A program made the translations under genes and the position numbers. 64,000 nucleotides of DNA from Gordonia sp. ABSL11-1 (GTDB lineage Bacteria; Actinomycetota; Actinomycetes; Mycobacteriales; Mycobacteriaceae), in the NCBI RefSeq assembly GCF_030315685.1, contig NZ_JASXSI010000001.1:434001-498000 (forward strand). The letters run 5' to 3'. Below, piece by piece: positions 36,582 through 44,309 of this stretch (position 1 is its first letter; every line of letters begins with the position of its first letter). The notes beneath the pieces were generated by a model, which was given only the letters and a program-made list of their open reading frames with translations, ran no database searches and was not told the DNA's origin.

Positions 36582-37567
36582 GCAGGTGGCGCAAGAGCTT
36601 CGACGAGAACCGGCGCGTCTGGTACGGTCTGGCCGGCGCAGTGGTCATCGTGCTGCTCGTGCTGGCCGTCACAGGTTTGGCCGGAGCGCACATCGGCAAG
36701 AAGACCTATGTCGGTGATTTCGCGCAGGCCGGCGGCATCCGACCCGGCGACAAGGTGCGCGTCGCGGGCATCGACGTCGGTGAGGTGAGTTCCACCGAGC
36801 TCGACGGAAACCACGTGACGGTCACGATGAAGGTCGACCGTGATGTCGACGTCACCTCGAACGGCTCCGCCGAGATCAAGATGTCGACCCTCCTGGGGCA
36901 GCGCTATGTCGATGTCTCCCTGGGGGATTCGACGTCCCCGGCGCCCGACGGCCGTATTTCGCAGACCAGTGTGCCCTACGATCTGCAGAAGACGATCGAG
37001 GCGGGGACTCCGGTCATCGCCGGGATCAACGACGAGGACTTCGCCGAAGGGCTGCGCACACTCAACAAGCAGCTCGCCGGCGCGCCCGCGGTCACCAAGC
37101 CGACGCTGGACTCGCTGACCGCGATGTCGAAGGTGATCACCAATCGGCGCGATCAGATCAATCAGCTCGTGAGCGACACCAAGACGGTGACCTCGATCGT
37201 CAACGACAGTCAGACGCAGTTATCGATCATCGTCGGCCAGGGCCGCCAGCTCGCCGAGAAGATCGCCGCACGAGAGGCATTGGTCACCCGCATGCTCGAT
37301 GGCATCGCCGAGCTCACCGAGCAGGCCCGGGCGGTCGCCCGGGAGAACGGAAACCAGTTCGCACCCATCATGGCCAACCTCAACACGATGTCGCAGGGGC
37401 TGGAGAAGAATCGGCAGAACCTGCGCAAACTGCTCGAGGTCCTCCCGGTCACCGCACGTCTCACCAACAACGTGATCGGCGACGGACCGTACGCCAATGG
37501 CTATCTGCCCTGGGGCATCTTCCCGGACAATTGGCTGTGCACGGCACGGGTGGTGGACGGATGTTGA
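36578..37567 (+). CDS. mceC: Mce family protein C
   Basis: Protein of 329 residues. Anchor VWYGLAGAVVIVLLVLAVTGL, then the MCE domain YVGDFAQAGGIRPGDKVRVAGIDVGEVSSTEL and a helical domain; the C-terminus LPWGIFPDNWLCTARVVDGC carries two Cys. ATG 36578 is preferred over ATG 36572 because it stands 7 nt after CGGAGG. The last 7 bp overlap mceD. Role as the third subunit of the lipid import tube is assigned from order and family. Confidence 0.92.
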   Translation: MSRWRKSFDENRRVWYGLAGAVVIVLLVLAVTGLAGAHIGKKTYVGDFAQAGGIRPGDKVRVAGIDVGEVSSTELDGNHVTVTMKVDRDVDVTSNGSAEIKMSTLLGQRYVDVSLGDSTSPAPDGRISQTSVPYDLQKTIEAGTPVIAGINDEDFAEGLRTLNKQLAGAPAVTKPTLDSLTAMSKVITNRRDQINQLVSDTKTVTSIVNDSQTQLSIIVGQGRQLAEKIAAREALVTRMLDGIAELTEQARAVARENGNQFAPIMANLNTMSQGLEKNRQNLRKLLEVLPVTARLTNNVIGDGPYANGYLPWGIFPDNWLCTARVVDGC

Positions 37568-38664
37568 GCCGCATCGCTCTTCGACGCTCGCTGACGTTGA
37601 CCGCGATGTCGGTACTCGTCGTGCTCGGCCTGTCCGGTTGCTCGCTGATCCCGGCGACATGGACGACGGCCTTCGGGTCCGCCATCGAGGTCACCGCCTA
37701 CTTCGACGACGTCTCTGGTCTGTACAAGAGCAACGATGTCGCGGTCCTCGGCATGCCGGTCGGGCAAGTCACCTCCGTGGAACAGCAGGGCAACCGGGTC
37801 AAGGTGACCTTCACCGTCGACAAGGACGTCCCGATACCGGCAAACGCCACCGCGGCGATCGTCAACACGTCGATCGTGACCACGCGGCATGTCGAACTGT
37901 CGCCGACCTATTCGGAAGGGCCCAAACTCACCGACGGCTCGGTCATCACTCAGACGAAGAGTCCGGTGTCGGTGGGCGAACTGTTCGACTCCATCGACGG
38001 ACTGGTGAAGTCGTTGTCCGGAGATGCGCCGGGCGAGGGCCCGGTGGCCGACATGATCGACATCACCACGGGCATCACCAGCGGCAACGGCGAACGGATG
38101 CGCGAGGCGCTCGACGAGCTCAGCAAGGCCGGGTCGGTCGCGTCGGGCAACAGCGACGCCCTCGTCGACATCATCCGCACCGTGCAGAAACTCACGACGA
38201 CCCTCGTCTCGAACTACCCGAAGATGACCGCGTTCTCCAGGTCGATCAACGACGTGGCGGGCATGTTGCGCACCCAGGCACCGGGTCTGCAGGCGACGTT
38301 GGCGGATCTCAATGTTGCGCTGCAGAACACGACGGCCTTCTTGAGGGACAACGCCGGCACCATCGGTTCGTCGACCGGCCGCCTCGCCGCTCTGGCGTCC
38401 AACCTGAGCGACTTCTCGCGGCAGGTCGTCGAGACCATCGATCTCGGGCCGCTGTTGTTCCAGAACCTCAGCAACTCGGTGTCGGCGGAACAGGGCGCAT
38501 GGCGCGCACAGGTGCTCCTGGACAAGTCGCTGATCGACACCGAGGCGGTGTCGACCTTCTGTCAGGCGATCAACCTGCAGAAGAATGGTTGCCGCACTGG
38601 GCAATTGAAGGATTTCGGACCCGACCTCGGGGTATTCTCGGCACTCCTGGAGTTGACGAAATGA
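37561..38664 (+). CDS. mceD: Mce family protein D with a lipobox
   Basis: Protein of 367 residues. The N-terminus reads LSRIALRRSLTLTAMSVLVV and then LGLSGCSLIPATW, a good lipoprotein signal with Cys at about residue 22, rather than a plain anchor. The MCE domain is IEVTAYFDDVSGLYKSNDVAVLGMPVGQVTSVE, followed by helical repeats. In M. tuberculosis mce operons the lipoprotein is the fifth subunit, so a lipidated fourth subunit next to a lipidated MceE is notable. ATG 37561 overlaps mceC. Confidence 0.9.
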   Translation: MLSRIALRRSLTLTAMSVLVVLGLSGCSLIPATWTTAFGSAIEVTAYFDDVSGLYKSNDVAVLGMPVGQVTSVEQQGNRVKVTFTVDKDVPIPANATAAIVNTSIVTTRHVELSPTYSEGPKLTDGSVITQTKSPVSVGELFDSIDGLVKSLSGDAPGEGPVADMIDITTGITSGNGERMREALDELSKAGSVASGNSDALVDIIRTVQKLTTTLVSNYPKMTAFSRSINDVAGMLRTQAPGLQATLADLNVALQNTTAFLRDNAGTIGSSTGRLAALASNLSDFSRQVVETIDLGPLLFQNLSNSVSAEQGAWRAQVLLDKSLIDTEAVSTFCQAINLQKNGCRTGQLKDFGPDLGVFSALLELTK

Positions 38665-39827
38665 CACGCGTGACCGTGCGAGAGACGCGCCCGGCACCCT
38701 TCCGGGCACAGTCCGATGGTGAATCGGGTCACCGGTTGCGGCGCCGCGGGCTCATGGCGGCGGCGGTGGGCGTGGTGCTGACGATGTCGGGCTGCGGGAT
38801 CGTGCCGGGCCTGACCGTCGAGCAGATCCCGTTGCCGGCGCCGGGTGGAATCGGTGACTCGATCAAGCTCACCGCGAAGTTCGACAACGCCCTCAACCTT
38901 CCTACCAAGGCAAAGGTGAAGCTGTACGGCAACGACGTCGGGCAGGTGTCCGACATCGTGGCTCGCGACTACTCGGCTGTCGTGACCATGGATGTCGGGA
39001 CCTCGTCGAAGTTGCCCGTGGGGACGGGTGCGGAGTTGCGCCAGGCCACCCCGCTCGGCGACGTGTTCGTCGCCCTGCTGCCGCCCAAGGGGCAGCAGGG
39101 CGGCTACATGACGAATGGTGACACACTGTCCGGGCCGACGTCGGCCGCCGCCACCGTCGAGGATCTGCTCGTCAGCACGTCGGGTCTGGTGGACAGCGGC
39201 TCGCTGAGCTCGGTCCAGGTGATCCTGACCGAACTCAGCAGTGCGGTGTCCGCCGATCCGGATGCGCTGTCCGGCTCCATCGAGGGCCTGACGACGGCGA
39301 TCACCAAGTTCAACCAGAACGCCGGCGCGGTCGACGAGTCGATGCGCACCACGCGGGTCCTGACGGATCAACTTGCGGCAGGTCGCGCGCAGATCATGGC
39401 GTCGATCAACAAGCTGGGTCCGGCAGTCAACGCGATCAACTCCCAGATCGGTCAGATCCTGACGACGCTGGACAAGACGAATCAGGTCACGGCGGCGACG
39501 AACGACTTCCTGAACTCCGACGGCGACAACCTCGTCGAGATGATCGGGCACCTGCAGACCGCGCTCAACGGGCTGCGCGAGGGTGCCTCGACGTTGGGGG
39601 CACTGTCGGACAACGTCGCGGTGCTGACACCCAAGTGGGTCAAGTCGACGCCGGGCAGCGCGGCGGCGTTGTCGTCGAAGGTCTACTACCTCAACCCGGG
39701 TGCCGGATTCGATTCGGCGACCCGGCTTCCCGAGGTCGGTGACGTCGACGAGGCGTCGAAGGCGCTGCAGCAGACGCTGACCCGGCTGCTCGCCCGCCTG
39801 ACCGGGACGAAGGGATGCTGCGGATGA
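38661..39827 (+). CDS. mceE: Mce family lipoprotein E
   Basis: Protein of 388 residues. A charged N-terminus of about 28 residues precedes RGLMAAAVGVVLTMSGCGIV, a lipobox with Cys at about residue 45. The MCE domain is IKLTAKFDNALNLPTKAKVKLYGNDVGQVSDI; a helical domain with FNQNAGAVDESMRTTRVLTDQLAAGR follows. It is the counterpart of the LprK-type lipoproteins at position five of mce operons. It ends KGCCG and overlaps mceF by 4 bp. Confidence 0.92.
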   Translation: MTRVTVRETRPAPFRAQSDGESGHRLRRRGLMAAAVGVVLTMSGCGIVPGLTVEQIPLPAPGGIGDSIKLTAKFDNALNLPTKAKVKLYGNDVGQVSDIVARDYSAVVTMDVGTSSKLPVGTGAELRQATPLGDVFVALLPPKGQQGGYMTNGDTLSGPTSAAATVEDLLVSTSGLVDSGSLSSVQVILTELSSAVSADPDALSGSIEGLTTAITKFNQNAGAVDESMRTTRVLTDQLAAGRAQIMASINKLGPAVNAINSQIGQILTTLDKTNQVTAATNDFLNSDGDNLVEMIGHLQTALNGLREGASTLGALSDNVAVLTPKWVKSTPGSAAALSSKVYYLNPGAGFDSATRLPEVGDVDEASKALQQTLTRLLARLTGTKGCCG

Positions 39828-41008
39828 GCGCGCTGTCCGGACCGTTCAGCTGGGTGCGACGGCACTCGATTCTGGTCGGCAACATCGGTCTCGTCCTGGT
39901 GATGCTCGTCGGGCTGGCCTACCTCTCCTTCGGGGCACTCCGATGGGATCCGTTCCGCGGCACCTATCAGCTGACGGTGCACTTCCCGATCTCCGGTGGC
40001 CTGCAGGAGACCTCGGGTGTCACCCTGCGTGGCGCGCGGATCGGCGACGTGGAGAAGATCAGGGTGCAACCCGAATCGGTCGACGTGACCGTGTCGATCG
40101 AGGACGACGTCAAGATCAATCGGAACGCGACCGTCGCGGCCCTCGGTCTGTCCGCTGCGGGTGAGCAGTACGTCGATTTCGAACCACAGACCGCCGACGG
40201 TCCGTACTTCACCGACGGCGACGAGATCCAGGTCAACCAGACCCGGGTCACCGCACCGTTCCCGACCATGCTGGAATCGGCACTGAACGTCGTCGAACAG
40301 ATCGATCCGGTGAAACTGCGTTCTGCCGTGGACAATCTGGAGGTCGCGCTCGGCTCCGACGGCGACGACGACAACGTGCTGCGCGCACTGTTCGTCTCGG
40401 GCGGAACCATCTTCGCCGACCTCGCCCGCGTGTTGCCGGAGACCAAGAGGCTCATCTCCGACAGTGGCACGATCCTCAAGACCACGGCAAACATCCAACC
40501 GGACTTCGGGACGACCGTCGACTCGTTGAGCACCATCGTGAACGCTGCGGTCGCCTCCGACAAAGAGATCCGCACGCTCCTCGGCCGCGGACCGTCGCAG
40601 CTGACCAGTCTCACCGGCTCGCTCAACCAGATCCGCGATCCGGTGTCGGACGTGCTGCAGCAGTTCGTCGACATCGCCCGGCAGGGCGCCCTGCGCGCAC
40701 CGGCGATCGCCAACCTGCTGCCGTCGATCCGCGACGCGAGCGTCAAGAGCCTCACGATGTTCCACGACGGGGCGTGGTGGGCCTTCGGCTCGGTCTTCCC
40801 GAGACCGAGCTGCAACTATGCGGTCACCCCGGTGCGGCCCACGAAGATCCTTGAGCTCAGCGTTCCGACCAATCTGTACTGTGTCACCGAGGACCCGGCG
40901 CAGCAGATCCGCGGATCGGCCAACGCCCCACGACCACCCGGTGACGACACCGCCGGCCCGCCGCCGAACTATGACCCGAACGCGCGGACCGTGCCACTAG
41001 ACAAGTGA
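39824..41008 (+). CDS. mceF: Mce family protein F
   Basis: Protein of 394 residues. Anchor SILVGNIGLVLVMLVGLAYLSF, then MCE domain TYQLTVHFPISGGLQETSGVTLRGARIGDVEKIRV, a helical needle region and a C-terminal tail with Pro-rich end. Last of the six tube subunits. ATG 39824 is preferred to ATG 39815 because it gives the ATGA overlap with mceE used elsewhere in this operon. Confidence 0.92.
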   Translation: MSALSGPFSWVRRHSILVGNIGLVLVMLVGLAYLSFGALRWDPFRGTYQLTVHFPISGGLQETSGVTLRGARIGDVEKIRVQPESVDVTVSIEDDVKINRNATVAALGLSAAGEQYVDFEPQTADGPYFTDGDEIQVNQTRVTAPFPTMLESALNVVEQIDPVKLRSAVDNLEVALGSDGDDDNVLRALFVSGGTIFADLARVLPETKRLISDSGTILKTTANIQPDFGTTVDSLSTIVNAAVASDKEIRTLLGRGPSQLTSLTGSLNQIRDPVSDVLQQFVDIARQGALRAPAIANLLPSIRDASVKSLTMFHDGAWWAFGSVFPRPSCNYAVTPVRPTKILELSVPTNLYCVTEDPAQQIRGSANAPRPPGDDTAGPPPNYDPNARTVPLDK

Positions 41009-41022
41009 TGTGAAGAGCAGGG

Positions 41023-41910
41023 ATGACCAAGCAGGACAAGACGAACGACGACTCCGACACCACTGCGGAAGGACACGAAACCGGCATCGCCGACGAGACG
41101 GGCGCCGAGGGCCGGGCATCTGCCCCGGACACGGCGGACGGAGTTGAGTCGGCATCCGGCGCGGATGCTCCCGCACCGCGCCCGCGGACCAAGGCCGCTC
41201 GCACGAAGGCGGACCGGCGGGCGTCGTCGCCGGCCGGCGACGACGCCGACGACACGGACACCCCGGCGCCGGCACACGCATCGACGGCGACACGCGGTAA
41301 GCAGATCTCGCTGACGTTCACCGCCGCCGGACTCGCCAAGACCGCCGGGGCCCTCGTCGTGGTGGCAGCCATCGTCGGTGTCGCTCTGCTCGGTTGGGGC
41401 TATCACCAGCAGGCTCAGAAGCTGTCCGCGTTCGACGACAGCAAGGTGGCATCCGAACAGTTCGTCACCAAGCTGGTCGGCACGATGACCAAGGACGGCG
41501 TGGGTGACATGAAGGAACTCCTCGGCCCGCTGTCGACGGGTGAGTTCCGCAAGCACCTGGAGCAGCAGCAGTCTGACACCGCTGCGGCGGTCACCCAGTT
41601 GAATCTGCAGGACGCGGAGTCGACGGTGAAGTCGGTGTCGGTGGAGAGCTTCGACACGACGACGGCGCGGACGTCGGTCCTGATGGAGGTGTCGGGCAAG
41701 AGTGCGCTCGCACCGGACGGCGGCAAGAGTTTGATGCTGCTGTGGCTGGACCTACGCAAGGAGGATGGCCAGTGGTTGGTCAGCCAGCTGAGCGGTGCTC
41801 AGGCCGGTATCGGTCCCGAGCAGGGTGGCCAGAACCCTGGTCAGGCTCCGGCACAGCCGACGACACCTGCCGCGCCGGCGAATCCGACCGCCCCGGCACC
41901 GGCCGGCTGA
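41023..41910 (+). CDS. Mce-associated membrane protein
   Basis: Protein of 295 residues with a disordered, acidic, Ala/Thr-rich N-terminal cytoplasmic part (about 100 residues), one membrane helix (GALVVVAAIVGVALLGWGY) and a small extracytoplasmic NTF2-like domain beginning FVTKLVGTMTKDGVGDMKELLGPLSTGEF, then a Pro/Gln/Ala tail. This is the layout of Mam/Mas proteins that stabilise Mce complexes. Only one is present, whereas mycobacterial operons often carry two or more. It begins 14 bp after mceF and is convergent with treY. Confidence 0.85.
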   Translation: MTKQDKTNDDSDTTAEGHETGIADETGAEGRASAPDTADGVESASGADAPAPRPRTKAARTKADRRASSPAGDDADDTDTPAPAHASTATRGKQISLTFTAAGLAKTAGALVVVAAIVGVALLGWGYHQQAQKLSAFDDSKVASEQFVTKLVGTMTKDGVGDMKELLGPLSTGEFRKHLEQQQSDTAAAVTQLNLQDAESTVKSVSVESFDTTTARTSVLMEVSGKSALAPDGGKSLMLLWLDLRKEDGQWLVSQLSGAQAGIGPEQGGQNPGQAPAQPTTPAAPANPTAPAPAG

Positions 41911-41954
41911 GTCCCCCGCCCGGGGTGGGACACCGCCCGGATTGGGCGAGGCGT

Positions 41955-44309
41955 TCAGTCCGGTCGAATGCGCGTGAGGATGGCGACCCCGTCGCCGACG
42001 AGATCGGCCAGGGCGATCGAGCCGCTCACGGTCGCGCCGGTGATCGCATCACGCCACACGCCGTCGGGCAACGAGACCGTCGTTGTCGACCGTCCGTGGT
42101 CGGTGAGGCTGTGGGTGAAGCGAAGCGCCACCAGTATCACCAGCGGCTTGCCCTTGTCGCCGCGGGCGAAGGCGATCACGTGGTCGGCGGCAGGGCCGTC
42201 CGATGTCAGCGCGAGGTAGTCGCTGCCGGGACGGAACGCCTGGCGGTTCTCGTCGCGGGCCCGCAGGGCGGCGCGGATCAATGCGGCCTTCGGATGATCA
42301 GTGGGCTGTCCGTAGTCGACGGGCCGTCGGTTGTCGGGATCGACCAGCGAGTCGTCCCACCACTGGGTGCCCTGGTAGATGTCGCCGACGCCCGGGCCCA
42401 ACAGGGCGATGGCCTTGCGTGACAATGACTCCGAACGCCAGCTCGATGCGATCCGTCCGACGAGATCGCCGATCGCCGCGGCGTTCTCGCCGCGGGTCAC
42501 CTGCTCGATCCACTCGTCCACCGCATCCTCGAACCGTTCGTCGACCTCGGTCCACGTCGTCCGCAGACCGCCCTCACGGGTGGCCTTCTGCGCATAGGCC
42601 TTCAGTCGGTCGCGCAGGTCGTCGTCGACCGCGGAATCGGTGGGCCACACGCCGATGATGTTCTGCAACAGGAAGTACCCGGAGAGGTCGTCGGGAGGTG
42701 GGTTGCGCGACCAGATCTCTCCGACCAGGCGTGACCAGCGTTCCGGGACCTGGGTCAGCAGAGCGATCCGAGCCCGCACGTCCTCGCCGCGTTTGGTGTC
42801 GTGGGTGGACGACGCGGTCATCGCCCATGGCCAGTCGCGTGCGCGGCGACCGTTGTGCGCGTGGAACTCTCGCAGGGAAACAGTTGGGTTCGCCGGGTCG
42901 CCGCCGACCTCCTGTGCCGACACCAGGCGCGCGGTCCGGTAGAACAGGCTGTCCTCGACGCTTTTCGCGGTGACGGCGCCGCAGGTCTGTGCGAGGCGCG
43001 AGGTTGCCGCACCGGGACTCGCGGTGGCCTGGACGATGAGGTCCAGAACGGGCGCCAGACGCGGGATGCGCCTGCCGATCTCGGCGGCTGTGACCACGAG
43101 CCTGCCGCGCAGCGAAGGGTAGTCGGCGCGGTAGACACCGAGATCGGCGATGAGTTCGGCGGTCGCCTCCGCGACCGCCGCCAGATCGGCCGACGGGTCG
43201 GAGTGGGTGATGGCCCGGACCAGACGTCGGTGCTCGGTGGGGAACATGTTGCGCAGGGTGGCGAGCTTCCGCGCCCGTTCGGCCGAATGCAGCCACGCCG
43301 CGTCACCCTTCTGCCCGGTGCGTAGCTCGTGGATCTCGTCGAGCTCGATCACACCGGTCGGTGCGGTGAGTACCGCGTCGATCACCCGGAGCTGGTCGTA
43401 GCCGGTGGTGCCCTCGACCGGGAGCGTGGGTTCGAGCTGCTCGTCGGCGGCGAGGATCTTCTCCACGTACAGCAGCCGACCGTCACCGATGTCGGTTCTC
43501 AGCCTGCGCAGGTATGCCTGCGGATCCCACAGTCCGTCCGGATGATCCACTCGGACACCGTCGATGAGGTCCTCGTCGATCAGGTCGAGCAACCATCGGT
43601 GGGTCCCGGCGTACACCTCCGGATCCTCCTGTCGCAGCCCGGCGAGTTCGTTGACGGTGAAGAACCGCCGATAGCCGATCAGACCGCTGTTCCACGGGAC
43701 GAGGCGATAGTGCTGCCGATCGTGCACCTCGAGCGGATCGTCGGAATCCGTGGACCCGGGTGCGGTGGGGAAGACGTGATCGTAGTAGCGCAGCGTGCCG
43801 TCGGCGACGGTGAGCGGTGACAGATCGCCGTCGGCGGCGAGGACCGGTAGCGCGATCTTGCCGTCGGCGCCGTTCTCCGTGGAGAAGTCGACGTCGAACC
43901 ACGTCGCGTAGCGGGAAGCTGAGCCGTGGCGCAGGAGGTCGGTGAACCACGGATTCTGCAGTGCGTCGGCGACGCCGGTGTGGTTCGGCACGATGTCGAT
44001 GATGATGCCGAGCCCGGATGCTGTTGCTGCCGAGCGAAGTTCGCGGAGGCCCTCGATCCCGCCGAGATCGTCGGACACCTGCGGGGGCGGAACCCAGTCG
44101 TAGCCGTGTGTGGACCCCGGCATCGCGCGACCGATCGGAGACAGGTACAGGTGACTGACTCCGAGCCCGGCGATGGCGGGCAGCATGTCGAGGACCTCGC
44201 GAAACCCGACCTCGGGGGTCAGCTGAATGCGATACGTCGCCAGCGGCTCGCGCCGTCCGCCCACGTGTCGGGATCCGGTGTCCGAGGTCATCGTGCGATC
44301 GGCGGTCAC
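41955..44309 (-). CDS. treY: malto-oligosyltrehalose synthase
   Basis: GH13 enzyme of 784 residues that isomerises the reducing-end alpha-1,4 bond of maltooligosaccharides to a trehalose alpha-1,1 bond. Signatures are LATYRIQLTPEVGFREVLDMLP, STHGYDWV, IIIDIVPNHTGVAD, the catalytic region LIDGVRVDHPDGLWDP and VEKILAADEQLEP. GTG 44309 overlaps the treX stop by 4 bp, so the two are coupled. Together with TreX and TreZ it makes trehalose from glycogen, a precursor for mycolate-type glycolipids in this order. Confidence 0.95.
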   Translation of the reverse strand: MTADRTMTSDTGSRHVGGRREPLATYRIQLTPEVGFREVLDMLPAIAGLGVSHLYLSPIGRAMPGSTHGYDWVPPPQVSDDLGGIEGLRELRSAATASGLGIIIDIVPNHTGVADALQNPWFTDLLRHGSASRYATWFDVDFSTENGADGKIALPVLAADGDLSPLTVADGTLRYYDHVFPTAPGSTDSDDPLEVHDRQHYRLVPWNSGLIGYRRFFTVNELAGLRQEDPEVYAGTHRWLLDLIDEDLIDGVRVDHPDGLWDPQAYLRRLRTDIGDGRLLYVEKILAADEQLEPTLPVEGTTGYDQLRVIDAVLTAPTGVIELDEIHELRTGQKGDAAWLHSAERARKLATLRNMFPTEHRRLVRAITHSDPSADLAAVAEATAELIADLGVYRADYPSLRGRLVVTAAEIGRRIPRLAPVLDLIVQATASPGAATSRLAQTCGAVTAKSVEDSLFYRTARLVSAQEVGGDPANPTVSLREFHAHNGRRARDWPWAMTASSTHDTKRGEDVRARIALLTQVPERWSRLVGEIWSRNPPPDDLSGYFLLQNIIGVWPTDSAVDDDLRDRLKAYAQKATREGGLRTTWTEVDERFEDAVDEWIEQVTRGENAAAIGDLVGRIASSWRSESLSRKAIALLGPGVGDIYQGTQWWDDSLVDPDNRRPVDYGQPTDHPKAALIRAALRARDENRQAFRPGSDYLALTSDGPAADHVIAFARGDKGKPLVILVALRFTHSLTDHGRSTTTVSLPDGVWRDAITGATVSGSIALADLVGDGVAILTRIRPD

